Source of the DNA: Pleurodeles waltl
Taxonomy: Eukaryota > Chordata > Amphibia > Caudata > Salamandridae
Direction: 5' to 3'
Assembly: GCF_031143425.1 (NCBI RefSeq)
Contig: NC_090437.1
Span: 1,179,214,863 to 1,179,278,862, forward strand
Length of the DNA stretch: 64,000 nt
A program made the position numbers and the translations under genes. The notes below the pieces were generated by a model. The model worked only from the letters and a program-made list of their open reading frames with translations. It did not search any database and was not told the DNA's origin. Positions 1 to 11,783 of this stretch are shown in pieces. Every line of letters starts with the position of its first letter. Within the stretch, counting starts at the first letter, position 1.

Positions 1-826
1 GGTGGAGGTCTTGTGTCACAGGTATGTTATGTGTCAACAGATCAGTGCTGGAAAGAAAACTTCAGTTACACTGAGTCACATAGGGAAGTCAGGAGGGCTT
101 TTCAATAGGATGCAGTTGAACTGTATCAAGATGCCTGTGCACAGCCTGAGGTACGTCTTAGTGATTGTGTGCATCTCCTCGCATTGGATCGAAACATATC
201 CAACCAGAAAGAATGATAGCCTCACAGTAGCTAAACTGTTGCTAAGAAAGCCCATTCATCCTGACTTCTCGGGAATCAAATCAAGGTACTCATTTCAATA
301 ATGAGGTTTTGAGGTTATTATGCGCAACATTATAGGTTAAACAGAAGCTACATTGCAGCTATAGACCCAAGGCTTCGGTTCTTGTGGAGCAGGTGAAGGC
401 ACGCTGAAATGCAAATTGGCAAAGTGTGTGCTTTGAAATCTTTGAAATGGCGTGGTGCGTTGCTTCTTGTGTTGATGAGTCTTCGGATTGTCCCCCCACA
501 GGATCAAAATGGGGAGGGGCTTGAGACTGCCAGTAGTTCCTGCGAATGCACTAGTGAACATTATGGTCCTTGATTATTACAAAGGCTTGGCTGATGTGGT
601 GCATTCTGTGTCTCATAAGGTTGGAATATCTGCAACCTCTCCACATCAGGAGCAGTCCCATAACCTCAGACCCGGCGACTGGGTCTTGGTGAAGAAACAC
701 GTCCGAAAGAAGTACCTGGAACCTCAATGGCGTGTTACCATATCAGATGATCCTAGTCACCACGACTCCTGTAAAGTGTGGAGGTCTCCACAACTGGATT
801 TACACTTTCCATACCTGAAGAGTTGA
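1..826 (+). pseudogene. Endogenous retrovirus pol remnant: integrase
   Basis: Two reading frames (2-301 and 488-826), plus a frameshifted stretch between them, resemble a retroviral integrase of the gamma/epsilon type. The first frame carries the catalytic-core stretch around VIVCISSHWIETYPTRK. The second carries a C-terminal segment with GDWVLVKKH and LEPQWR, which is the typical integrase C-terminal domain. The intact protein would cut the ends of the viral cDNA and join them to host DNA. Stop codons near 300 and frame changes between 300 and 490 make this copy inactive. The 5' part of pol lies outside the window. An env-like region follows on the same strand, as expected for a provirus. 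The family assignment is firm; the exact retroviral genus is not. Confidence 0.75.
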
Positions 827-1631
827 ATGTCCCCTTGATACGACAGCATCTATTCCAGAAGTGCAGGTGGTTTCAGAAAGACAAGAAGAGCAGGTTAATC
901 AAGCTGTAAGGGGTCAAACAGGGCCTGACAGAGCAGTTGATGGGTCTGAGGTGGGGTCAGGAACAAGCGATTGGTGAAGTAGAACCAGAAGTTGAGCAGC
1001 CTTGTTCTTGTCCTGTGGTGGTGAATGAGACAAGCTCGGAGTCAACACCTGATGAAGGACTCAGTGCAGTAAGAAGATGAGGGTAAATTGGAGACTGATG
1101 GCCCAGAAGTCAAGAGAGAGAAAGAGTGACCTCGCCTAGAGAACGAGTACGACAGACAATATTGAGGACTCGAGGATGAAAGTGTGGCTTTGAGGAGATC
1201 AAGGAGAACCAGAGTGCCCAGTGGAGGTACTCCTCACCTGAGTGGATCTATTTTGCCAATGACACAGACAAAGAGTTCTGGAGTTAATGGGATCACAGGT
1301 CGAGTTCAACTGAACCTCCTTGATCTGAACATTTTACTTGAACTGTAGCTTGAATTTTCATTTCCATCAATGAGTTTGAACTGTGTAATCATTAGAAACA
1401 TTTATATTGACTGTGGTAGTGAACTCAGAAAAATACCTAGGCCTAAGTAGAAGAAGAAAAAGGGTTGCCCCTTTAGAAGAACACAGAGTAGGGTTAGGGA
1501 AGTCTCATGAAGATTTGTGTATGTCCTGAAATCTTTGAACTTTGTTTGCTGTTTGCACAGGTGGAATTAATAGAGAGATACTCTGTTGCTGCTGCATTCT
1601 GCCCAATTTTAGATCTGAGTTTTGAGAAGTA
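827..1631 (+). other. Proviral spacer between integrase and env
   Basis: There is no reading frame of note. The base composition and direction match the decayed provirus on both sides, so this is probably degraded 3' pol and 5' env sequence. No domain could be recognised. Confidence 0.3.
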
Positions 1632-2183
1632 ATGGAGCCAAATTGGAGAAGTAGACGTAAGTACATAGTAGGTGTAGTATTGCGTATTGTCCTCACTGTG
1701 TTAGTAGGGCTATTAGTAAGAGTGTGCTTCCCTACCCTATCCCTAAACAATCCATCTATCATTACTGCTGCCCAGTCCACGTCAAACCCTTGGAATGGCA
1801 AATTTCACAATTTAGATGAGAAGGTTTTATACTTAGATGCATCCGGAGAATATTATTTTGCAAATTTATATTTTTGCTTATTGTCTGAATATGTCGGCAC
1901 AATGAAGGCAAGGGGTTGTTAGGCATGTACACACCTTCCTGCCTCTGTGTCAGAAGGTATGACATATCATCATGTTCCTATGACATATGGGATTTCATGT
2001 ATTCTTTTGTTCAGTCTATTTTATGGGACAGGACGATATCAATACTATTTTTCAAATTATGATTTAATTCTTTCAACAGTCTCTATATTTGATCATCTGA
2101 ATAGACGTCTAGCTCACTTAGAGTTGAAAATAATTTCAAAGTTCTTGAAACCTGTTACAACGTTAGAGACAGTTTAGGCACAC

Positions 2184-4271
2184 TCTTAGAAATTGGGCCT
2201 CTGGTTGGCAGCCAGTTTGCATTCTGTTCTAGCAGGGACCCTTACTCTAGTCAAGGTACTGAAGATACACACTTAGGATAACCCCTGCTCACCCCCTTGG
2301 TAGTGTATACAAGCAGTCAGGCTTATCTCAAAGCCAATGTATAAAGTATTTGTACCCACACACACAGTAATACAGTGAAATCACTACAAAGTGGACACAA
2401 CACAATATTTATCTAAATCAAACAAGACCAGAACAACAAAAATCCAACATACACAAGTTAGGATATGAATTTTTAAAATAAAAAAGAGTCTTATTCCATA
2501 GAAAATAATGGATGCGTTGATGTTACACAAAGTACCTGGTTTGTGTCAAATATAAAGCCTCACGGGTAGACGTGTGTCGCAAATGTCAGCGATGCATTGA
2601 TTCCTTACTCGCAAGTAAACCTGTGTCTCATTTCTTCCCTTGTCGGGTAGGCGATGAGATGTTTTTCTCTCCCACAAGAGAGCAATGCGTTGATTTCCAG
2701 ACAGGAGCCTCAGATTGGGCAGGTTCATGTTGAATTTGATGCCTAGCGACGATGCATGTAAAATCCAGCCGCAAAGTGATAAGAAACCACACTGTTTGGG
2801 GCTTGCATCGGTTTCAGCACCTGCAAGCAGGTGTTGTGTCATTTCTCCAGCCACAATGCAGGTAATGCATTGATTTCCCAGCCGCGATGCAGGTGGTGCA
2901 TTGTTTTTACAGCCACTTTGCTGGTGGTGTGTCAAAATGTTCCCTACGTGGTCCCTGTGTGCGGATTTTTACCTTGGTTCCATCAGCTTCACCTTTAAAG
3001 GGCCCAGGGACAGGATAGGGTACTACTTGGCAAGGTAGGAGTCTCAGCAGTGAGTCCTGGTGGTGGCAGAGGAAGTCTTTGATGGCCCTGAGACTTCAAA
3101 ACAGGAGGCCAGCTCAGTTCAAGCAGAAGCAGCAAATGTAGGCCAACCCCGCAAAGCACAGTCACAGGCAAAGGGACGGTACTCCTCTTCCAGCGCTTCA
3201 GCTCTTCTCCTTGGCAGAGGTACACCTTGAGTCCAGAAGCAATCTAAAACTATGGGGGTTTGCATCCACTCCTTATACCCCTTTCAGCCTTTGATGTAAA
3301 GTCTCTGTTGTTAACAAGATCCTGCCTTGAACAAGCCTGGCCCCAGACACACACCAACAGGTGGGAGACTGCATTGTGTGAGGACAGGCACAGCTCCCTC
3401 CCCACTCTAGCCCAGGAGACTCATCAGGATATGCATGCTACACCCCAGCTCCCTTTGTGTCACTGTATAGAGGGAATTCACAAAAGCCAAACTGTCAGTC
3501 TGACAGGCATAGAATAGTCTAAACAAGAAAATGCCCACTTCCTAAAAGTTGCATTTTCAAACTGACAATTGAAAAAACAATTTCACCAAATGATGTATTT
3601 TTAAATAGTGAGTTCAGAGACCCCAAACTCCGTATCTCTATCGCCACCCAATGGGAATCTACACTTAAAATGTATTTAAATGCAGCCCCCTTGTTAACCT
3701 ATGAGAGAGATAGGCCTTGCAACAGTGAAAACCGAATTTGGCAGTACCTCACTGTTAAGACATGTAGAAACACACCAGCACATGTCCTACCTTTAACATA
3801 CACTGCGCCATGCCCATGGGGCTACCTAGGGCCTACCTTAGGGGTGCCCTACATGTATAAAAAAGGAAGATTTGGGCCTGGCAAGTGGGTACACTTGCAA
3901 GGTCAGTTTGGTAGATTAAAACTGCACACACAGACACTGAAGTGGCCAGTCTGAGACATGTTTACAGGGCTACTAATGTGGGTGGCACAACAAGTGTTGC
4001 AGGGCCCACTAGTAGCATTTGGTTTATAGGCCCTGGGTACCTCTAGTGCCCTTTACTAGAGACTTACTAGTAAATCCAATATGTCAATCATGGAAAAGCC
4101 AATTACACATGCAATTTACACAGGGAGCACTTGCACTTTAGCATTGGTCAGCGGTGGTAAAGTGCCGAGAGCATCAAAACCAGCAAAAACAAAGTCCAGC
4201 ACACAATCAAAACATAGGAAGCAGAGGCAAAAAAGACAGGATAGACCACACAAAGGATGCCAGGTCTAACA
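2184..4271 (+). repeat. Solo LTR, family L, copy 1
   Basis: This block is clearly homologous to 38190-40315 (same strand) and to 61042-62917 (opposite strand). It begins near TCTTAGAAATTGGGCC and ends GGTCTAACA, a degenerate form of the family ends TGTTAGAAAT...CTAACA. The flanking five bases are CACAC and CATAC, a near match that fits a 5-bp target duplication. It holds no protein-coding domain, so it is most simply a solo LTR of an unidentified LTR retrotransposon. It interrupts the provirus env region. Confidence 0.65.
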
Positions 4272-4483
4272 CATACACAGACACACTTTAACATGTATGT
4301 TGTCAGAAGTTGAGAAGCAGGTTCTAAATTTGGTTGAAGATCAAAGAAGGAAATTAGAAGCTAGCTCAAAATTTGATGAGAGCTTTCTAAGTCAGAATAA
4401 ATGGACTAAAGAAGATATTTGACATCAGTTATTTGGAAATGTAGCTGCTTTAGCCTTAGATTGGAAACATAAGGAAAGATTAT

Positions 4484-5045
4484 GGGGGTCATTCCAAGTT
4501 TGGCGGGCGGCGGTTGCCGCCCGCCAAACTTAAGCTGCCAATTGGCCAGTCCGCGGTCAAAATACCGCGGAGGCCAGTCTGACTTACCCGCTGGGCTGGC
4601 GGGCGCCCGCCAAGGGAGCGCCCGCCGGCCCAGCGGGAAAGGGCCTGCAACACAGAAGCCGGATCCGAATGGAGCCGGCGGTGTTGCAGGTGTGCGACGG
4701 GTGCAGTTGCACCCGTCGCGCTTTTCACTGTCTGCTAAGCAGACAGTGAAAAGCATACTGGGGCCCTGTTAGGGGGCCCCAGGATACCCGTTCCCGCCAT
4801 CCTGTTTCTGGCGGTGAAAACCGCCAGAAACAGGCTGGCGGGAAGGGGGTCGGAATCCCAATGGCGGCGCTGCTTGCAGCGCCGCCATGGAGGATTCTCC
4901 CAGCCGGGGCTAATCCGGCGGGAAACCGCCGGACCCGGTTTTCCGACCGCAGCTTTACAGCCGTGGTCGTAATGGGCACTGAAGCACTGCCAGCCTGTTG
5001 GCGGTGCTTCCGTTGCCCGCGGCTGCCAGGGTCGGAATGAGGGCC
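4484..5045. mobile_element. GC-rich hairpin-chain MITE, copy A (562 bp)
   Basis: The element begins GGGGGTCATTCC and ends GGAATGAGGGCC, and is flanked by the 3-bp direct repeat TAT (4481-4483 and 5046-5048). It is a string of back-to-back inverted repeats. They include a stem TGCAACAC (4646-4653) with GTGTTGCA (4681-4688) around an inner GCCGG/CCGGC hairpin, a 26-nt palindrome at 4694-4719, and CACTGTCTGC with GCAGACAGTG between 4721 and 4753. Three-base duplications and terminal inverted repeats fit a non-autonomous PIF/Harbinger element. The inverted-repeat arms give rise to several spurious overlapping reading frames on both strands; none is credible as a gene. Confidence 0.8.
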
Positions 5046-5799
5046 TATGTATTTGGATGGAAAGATTTGATGCAGATAATATATGTGAACATACTTTTGA
5101 AGTTCGAGAGAATTACCAGTTGTATTTGAATGGAGAAGATACTGTTATTTCTGAAGTTTACTTTATTTGCTGAGAGCATACTTATTTTAAGCTGCCCAAG
5201 GGATGGTATGATATCTGTAATTTGGGGGTAGTATTCCCAAGATTTATTATGTAGAATATCTTAATAATCCTGTCTTGACTAAAGGTTCTAGACAACAACA
5301 AAAAATGGTGTTATTACTGGAGAAGTGGTGGGTGACATATTTGGAGCTTTGATCCCATCTGTGGGAGTGAATTTGAATGACTTGAAGATTAGAAGGCTGT
5401 CTTCTTTTGTGGGAAAATTAGCCACTTTTACAGTAGGAGCTTTAATGGTTGTAAATTCTGAGATGCTAGTGATCAGCCGATCGATCTTTGGTTTTGCAAA
5501 ATAGACTTGTGTTAGACATGTGACTCAGAAGTTAAAGGTCCAGCAATGCTGCACTTACATCCCAGACAACAGTAAGGGGTTGAAGCAGTACATTCAGGGT
5601 AGATGAAAGATTTGAAGGACCTTGAAGACACTGGTGCCTAGGAGGCAATTGGAGATGGTTTTCCTGCTATGTGGAGGTGGTTTGGGAAACTAGAAAGTGG
5701 AGTTGTGGGTTTTTAGTTTTGAAACTCTTGTTGGTTATCGCCACATGCGCAGTAGTTTCGGTGGAGGGATATAAAGTTTTCCAGAGAGTGAACATTTAA

Positions 5800-6654
5800 A
5801 AGGGAAAGAAGAGGAAGAGGGCTGATGTTGAGTTAGAGGATCAACATTGTAAATATTACGACGACATGAAATGTTTCGAAGAATCTAGATGAAAGTCAGT
5901 AAAGACTACTAGGTTCTAGAGAGTTGCATTCTAGAAAGAAAGCGGTTTGTGATGACTTAAGACGTTATCAGGAGGTGGTTGAAAGAGCAAAACTTGGGTG
6001 CACCATTATGCTTGTTAGAAGAAGAGTAATGAAGCATTTAATTCCATATATATGTCATAAACTATATCCATGTATATGTGGAGCATTAAAAGACCACAAC
6101 AATACAGTACCTTTATGAGTAAAGATATAAGCGCTACATCTAAACTACCATTACAATGCTAACCGAATGCATTTATACCTTAGCATTTTAACAAATTATA
6201 TATTTTATAACCACTCTTTATTTGTGTTTAAGAGAACTGCATTTGTAAGAGTATAACTAAATTACGCATTTCCTTTCCATTGTTCAAGCTAGAGTTAAGG
6301 CCTACGCAATTTCTGTGTTTAATTTTGATATGAAGTTTGCTTTCTTTGTGCATTATTTTCTTTCCTCTACAGGTGATAGATAGGGAAGTGTGAGCTGGGT
6401 TGCCAAGGACAAGAATTGGTAACAAGAGCTGTAAGAACAGACTCCTCTTTCAAATTTCTGAGCGTTGATGTAGTCCAAAGTTGAGCAGATGTATTCAGAT
6501 GAGGATAAAAGTTAATTGGATTTTGATGTCAGCTACCAGGAGGTTCTGAGGTTGATTAAAGTGTTGTTTAGTTAGTCTGAGATTCAGATTTCCTTTGTCC
6601 CTTGACTAGAGTGGACCCTCATGGAAGAGATCGCTCTCCTTTCTTTTGTTACAC
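5800..6654 (+). other. Probable proviral 3' end: purine tract and LTR remnant
   Basis: A purine run (AAAAGGGAAAGAAGAGGAAG, starting near 5798) directly follows the env membrane-anchor region. That is where a retrovirus carries its polypurine tract, the primer for plus-strand DNA synthesis. The AT-rich sequence after it, with TATA-like and AATAAA-like words, could be the degraded 3' LTR. No matching 5' LTR is in the window, so its limits cannot be set. Confidence 0.3.
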
Positions 6655-6657
6655 TAA

Positions 6658-7001
6658 GGGCATCAATATGAGTTTGGCGGTCCCACCTCGAGACTGCCAA
6701 ACTCGTGGGGTGGACGTCACCACCATGGTTGTGGTGCCCCCCCGAGCATATTACAATGTTCCCGCCGGGCTGACCGGCAGAAACATTGTATTACGCCATC
6801 TCCGCCATGGAAAGGCTGTCAGAAAGCTGAGTTGTAATCAGTCAGGGGGTGCTGAGTTCATGTTCCTGGCAGGGACGGCGGTCCCCTGGCGGGCCCACCC
6901 ACTAAAGTTGTAATCTGGTAGTCAGACTGTCTGGAGTGCAGTGGTCTGACCATCACTGCTTGTGTGGCAGTCCCCGGACCGCCACTCTTATGATGAGGGC
7001 C
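6658..7001. mobile_element. GC-rich Harbinger-type MITE, copy B (344 bp)
   Basis: The element is flanked by TAA on both sides (6655-6657 and 7002-7004). It starts GGGCATCAATATGAGTTTGG and its other end, read on the opposite strand, is GGCCCTCATCATAAGAGTGG, so it shares the terminal repeats of the other GC-rich copies. Its interior is different: a GTTTGGCGGTC...GACTGCCAAAC hairpin at the left end, without the palindrome core of copies A, C, F and D. It is a subfamily with the same ends and no coding capacity. Confidence 0.7.
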
Positions 7002-7004
7002 TAA

Positions 7005-8408
7005 GTGTTTTATGCTACTCACATCTCTCAACAGAACTTCTACTGAAGCTTTCTGTGATGCTGACACTTTCCTTTGTATTTATCTTTAGTTGATGAAAAT
7101 AGTTAGAAAATTACATTCAGTGGTTAGGCAGGAAAATCCGAGTCAGATTTCGAAGTGCCATATGCTTTCCTTTATTTTTTGCATTGTTGCTATTAAATTA
7201 CTGGTCCTTTGTATAATAGTGAAATTTAATATTGTGCGATGATTTGATTCTCCTTTGGTGATTCTATACATATCTAACATGTTTTAAGACTCATTCATGT
7301 AAGTTTGGCTTTGACTCTGAAATAAATCCATTTCTAAAACTAAAGCACATATCTGAGATTTAATATGGAACCAAATGGGTTACAATTTCATTTAATGAAG
7401 TAAGTGAATGTGTTTCTCCTTGCCCTTCAGGACTCCTAAAAAGATTCATCAGACTAAAAAAGAGAAAGAAAGGATGCCATTGGATCAGCAGCAAAGCTCT
7501 CAGGGCAGCTGCAAAGTCCAGCTATGTCCTGTTTTATGTTTTTAGTACCAAAACTGAAGTCTTTGGTGGGCACCCAACAATGGTGTACCTGGCTTCGAAT
7601 GACGTTCACCAGCTTAAGCATCATGCCTTCTCCTGCTAAAAAAGCTGTGAAAAAAGGTAACGTTGTCCCAAGGAAAATGCTTAACCAGTGAGACCTTCAA
7701 GACTTTGACTACTCTATTTGCCTAGATTCATGCTAGGTACTGATCTAGTATGAATATTGAGGTTGACAACCACTTTGATATTTCCTATTGCCTTTTACAT
7801 TAAAATATTCCAAATCCATTTCTCTGGTTCACTTAATCTATGTTTAACCATTTATGAGTCATTTTGCCTTTAAAAATGTTGTTGAAGTTTCTAAATTGGT
7901 TTGAAAATTTAATTGTGTGATGTTTTTGGCACTGCTTGAGCCTATCAGGAATTTTACCTCATCACTGACACAGTATTGTGGTAAAAAAACTATTGCTGAC
8001 AAAAATATTGTGTCAAAAATATCATCCTTCTTTACTTACGATGGTAAGTACTAAAATATTGGTGAAAAGTATTGTTTGCACTAACATTGTTCAAAAATAT
8101 CCAATTAAAAAAAAAATTAAATAGAGTTTAAGGTAGTATATGCTACATATTTTGATATATTAATTTAATGTAATGTAAATTACATTTCCACAAACACATA
8201 TGGTTTTGTCCTTATTTACATGTATATACATACATAGATATATGTATATATGAATGTAGCGTAATTTGTAAAAATCATTATTTTATGTTATATATGCATT
8301 TAAAAATATGTGTGTTTTTCTAAGTACATCTTTATATATAGAATTAAATGTTAGTGGAAACTATTTAAATTGTTTTTATATTCACATCATATTAATGTAT
8401 GTAATATA

Positions 8409-8417
<9 letters not shown>
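7005..8417. other. AT-rich interval without recognisable genes
   Basis: There is no reading frame with a recognisable domain, and no clear RNA gene or terminal repeats. From about 8100 the sequence grades into AT-rich simple sequence that leads to the TA microsatellite. Confidence 0.4.

Positions 8418-8449
<32 letters not shown>
8418..8449. repeat. (TA)n microsatellite
   Basis: This is an almost pure run of TA dinucleotides, preceded by a short TG run. It directly abuts the inverted pseudo-LTR of the Penelope-like element. Confidence 0.95.
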
Positions 8450-8451
<2 letters not shown>

Positions 8452-8597
8452 ATAAAGCATTGCTTAGATTCTGACAGGAATGACCACATCTTGTGTTGCC
8501 GATAGTCTTTTATTGGCTCAATTCACGTCGCATTCAACACGAACACTACCCACCCAACGTGTTTCGGTCTTGTCGACCTTGATCACGGGCATTGTGA
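8450..8597 (-). repeat. Inverted pseudo-LTR fragment heading Penelope copy 1
   Basis: Read on the minus strand, this matches about 12693-12850 nearly base for base, including the words GTGATCAAGGTCGACAAGAC and AATTGAGCCAATAAAAGA. An inverted piece of the terminal repeat at the 5' end of a truncated copy is a recognised habit of Penelope-like elements. The junction with the element body (8598) falls inside the reverse transcriptase reading frame. Confidence 0.85.
8565..8597 (-). ncRNA. Hammerhead-like ribozyme core in Penelope pseudo-LTR
   Basis: On the minus strand the order is GCCC, GTGATCA, an extra A, GGTC-GACAA-GACC (stem II with loop), GAAA, CACGTT, GGGT. The GCCC/GGGT arms can form stem I, and A-C...G-T could form a minimal stem III. 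The conserved box CUGANGA appears here as GTGATCA. The two changes are at the bases that pair with each other in the hammerhead core (C3 and G8), so they amount to a swapped pair. Hammerhead motifs are known from Penelope-like pseudo-LTRs. The extra A and the U at the cleavage site leave activity doubtful. Confidence 0.4.
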
Positions 8598-9064
8598 AAT
8601 AGGTGAAATACACACTACATTACACAGAAAGGCCACTGCCACTAATTCAGTATTACATGCCAACAGTTTCCATCCACCTAATACGAAATGGAATATACCG
8701 TATGGTGAATTCTTACGGATAAAAAGAACATGTTCAGAATCTGGGGAATATGATAAACATTTGAAAGCCTCAGAGGAACGATTCATCACTAGACAATATC
8801 CCAGGAAATGCATTCAAAAAGCAAAACAGCGAGATGGTGAGATTTCAAGAATGGATTTGATCCATAAAACATCGGGCCGGCTCAAAAATAAATCGGATGA
8901 TCAAATACAATTAATTACGACATATTCCAGTAATGGTGCGCAGCTACGTAAGATCTTAACTAAACATTGGCCCCTTCTCTGACTGGATTCAACAGTAAGT
9001 GAGATTATGGGCGACCATCCAAAAATGACTTTCAGAAGGGTGCCAAATTTGCGGAATAAATTGA
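8598..9064 (+). pseudogene. Penelope-like RT C-terminal fragment (copy 1)
   Basis: The frame 8761-8982 and the flanking bases match residues near the end of the longer RT frame at 14656-15846 (ITRQYPRKCIQK, EISRMDLIHK). Only the thumb and connector part is left. It ends where the LINE is inserted, at GACACAAA. Confidence 0.8.
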
Positions 9065-11783
9065 CACAAATCAAATCAAATCAAATCAAATCATTAACAT
9101 TTATAAAGCGCGCTACTCACCCGTGCGGGTCTCAAGGCGCTAGCGGAAAGGGGGGGTTACTGCTGCTCGAATAGCCAGGTTTTTAGGAGTCTCCGGAAAG
9201 TGGAGTGGTCCTGGGTGGTCCTGAGGCTGGTGGGGAGGGAGTTCCAGGTCTTGGCCGCCAGGAAGGAAAAAGATCTCCCACCCGCCGTGGAGCGGCGGAT
9301 GCGAGGGACGGCAGCGAGTGCGAGACCAGAGGAACGGAGGAGGCGGTGGGGACGTAGAAGCTGAGACGTCGGTTGAGGTATTCCGGTCCCTTGTTGTGGA
9401 GGGCTTTGTGTGCTTGGGTGAGAAGTTGAAAGGTGATCCTTTTGCTGACTGGGAGCCAATGCAGGTGTCTCAGGTGTGCGGAGATGTGGCTGTTGCGGGG
9501 TACGTCGAGGATGAGGCGTGCCGATGCGTTTTGAATGCGTTGCAGGCGATTTTGGAGTTTGGCTGTGGTCCCGGCGTAGAGGGTGTTGCCGTAGTCCAGG
9601 CGGCTTGTGACGAGGGCGTGGGTCACGGTTTTTCTAGTGTCGGCGGGGATCCAGCGGAAGATCTTGCGGAGCATGCGGAGGGTGAGGAAGCAGGCAGAGG
9701 AAACGGCGTTGACTTGCTTGGTCATGGTGAGAAGAGGGTCCAAGATGAAGCCGAGGTTGCGGGCGTGGTCTGTGGGGGTCGGTGCGGTGCCGAGGGCCGT
9801 GGGCCACCAGGAGTCGTTCCAGGCGGACGGGGTGTTGCCGAGGATGAGGACCTCCGTTTTTTCAGAGTTCAGCTTTAGGCAGCTGAGCCTCATCCAATCT
9901 GCGACGTCCTTCATACCCTCTTGTAGGTTGGTCTTGGCGCTGGCGGGGTCCTTGGTGAGGGAGAGTATAACTTGGGTGTCGTCGGCGTAGGAGGTGATGA
10001 TGATGTCGTGCTTGCGAACGATGTTGGCGAGGGGGCTCATGTAGACATTCAAGAGTGTCGGGTTGAGCGATGAGCCTTGAGGAACGCCGCAGATCATCTC
10101 GGTGGGTTCTGAGCGAAACGGAGGGAGGTAAACTCTTTGGGAACGGTTTGAGAGGAAGGAGGCGATCCAGTCCAGGGCCTGGCCTTGGATCCCGGTGGAG
10201 CGGAGGCGGGTGATTAGGGTGCGGTGACAGACGCTGTTGAAGGCAGCCGAGAGGTCGAGGAGAATGAGGGCGACTGTTTCACCGTTGTCCATCAGGGTTC
10301 TGATGTCGTCAGTGACTGAGATGAGGGCGGTTTCCGTGCTGTGGTTGGTTCGGAATCCGGTTTGTGAAGGGTTGAGCAGGTTGTTGTTTTCCAGGAAGGT
10401 GGTCAGCTGTTTGTTGACGGTCTTCTCTATTACCTTGGCTGGGAAAGGCAGAAGAGAGATGGGGCGGAAGTTTTTCAGGTCGCTCGGGTCAGCCGTAGGT
10501 TTCTTTAGTAGGGCGTTGACTTCGGCTTGTTTCCAGCATTCGGGGAAGGTAGCAGAAGAAAAAGAAGAGTTGATGACGGTCTGGAGGTGCGGGGCGATGA
10601 TGTAGTCGGCTTTGTTAAAGATGAAGTGAGGGCAGGGGTCCGAAGGGGCACCGGAGTGGATAGAGTTCATGATGGATTTGGTTTCTTCAGTGTTGATGTG
10701 GGTCCAGTTGTTGAAGGTAATGGCCGGGGGTGCGGGTTCGGTGGTGTTATGTTGGGTCTGGTGTCCGAAGCTGTCGTGGAGGTCGCTGATCTTGCGATGG
10801 AAGAAAGTGGCAAGGGACTTGCACAAATCCTGTGAGGGCGTGACGGTGTTGGCGTTGGCGTTGGGGTTGGAGAACTCCTTGACGATGCTGAAGAGTTCTT
10901 TGCTGTTGTGGCTGTTTTTGTCCAGTCTGTCGGTGAAAAAGTTCTTTTTAGCAGCGCGGATCAGGCGGTGGTGTTCACGGGTAGCGTTCTTGAGGGCGGT
11001 CATGTTGTCAGCAGTGTGGTCCTTGCACCAGGCCTTCTTGAGGGCGCAACAAGTTTTCTTTGATTCTTTGAGGGCGTCAGAGAACCAGAGAGGTTTTTTG
11101 GTGTTGGTCTGTCGATGCGTGCGTTTGAGGGGAGCAAGGTTGTCTGCGCAGTTGGAGATCCAGTTTGTGAGGCTGAGGGCTGCGTCGTTGGGGTCGGTGG
11201 TGAGGGTGGGTTGGTTGGCGGCGAGTGCTGAGAAGAATTGCTCTTCGGGGATCTTGTTCCACTGTCGACGAGGGATAGGTTGAGTGCGGAGGTGGCGGGT
11301 CTCGCGTCGGAATGTGAAGTGGACACAGCTGTGGTCGGTCCAGTGTAGAGCGGAGGTGTGGCTGAAGAAGACGTGTTTGCTGGCGGAGAAGATAGGGTCA
11401 AGCGTGTGTCCGGCGATGTGGGTGGTGGTGTTCACCAGTTGTTTGAGGCCGAGGTTGGCGAGGTTGTCGAGCAGGGTGGTGGTGTTGGGGTCGTTGTTTT
11501 GTTCCAGATGGAAGTTGAGGTCGCCTAGGAGGATGTAGTCCGGTGAGGCGAGGGCGTGCGGGGAGATGAAGTCAGCGATGGCGTCGCTGAAGGGGGCGCG
11601 CGGTCCAGGAGGACGGTAGACGAGGGATCCTCTGAGGATGGTCCTCGAGTCGGTGCGAATCTGAAAATGCAGGTGTTCAGCGGCGAGAGGGGGGTGTCTT
11701 CGGTGGAGGTGGTGACGCTGATGGAGTCTTTGAAGACGATGGCGATACCTCCTCCTACTTGGTTGGTGCGGTCTTTTCTGGAG
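9065..11783 (-). mobile_element. L2/CR1-type LINE, copy 1, 5' truncated
   Basis: This is a non-LTR retrotransposon copied into the Penelope element. Its 3' end, at low coordinates, is a short array of ATTTG units (9065-9090, seen as CAAAT on the plus strand), the kind of tail found on L2/CR1-type LINEs. It is truncated inside the endonuclease domain at 11783. The site before insertion can be read in the downstream Penelope copy (ACACAAAGCCACTTTAG). No clear target duplication is visible; CAAA may be microhomology shared with the tail. It is the youngest-looking LINE in the window. Confidence 0.88.

Larger units (their letters stand above)
1632..5800 (+). pseudogene. Endogenous retrovirus env remnant, twice interrupted
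   Basis: The region starts at a methionine frame (1632-1922) with a hydrophobic stretch near residues 12-30 that could be a signal anchor. It resumes after two insertions, the solo LTR at 2184-4271 and the GC-rich MITE at 4484-5045. Downstream, at about 5300-5800 and in several frames, there is a hydrophobic fusion-peptide-like stretch, a short cysteine-rich motif of the kind found in retroviral transmembrane subunits (QCCTYIPDNS, near 5545-5570) and a final hydrophobic segment near 5720-5760 that fits the membrane anchor. Many stops and frameshifts show it is dead. Position after the integrase and the order of these motifs support env; the surface subunit is too decayed to classify. Confidence 0.5.

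Noticed and set aside
4406..4979. Overlapping frames of 80-116 residues on both strands
   Set aside because: They arise from GC-rich inverted repeats of the MITE, where both strands lack stops; composition is Ala/Pro/Arg-rich and the same frames recur, altered, in the other copies.
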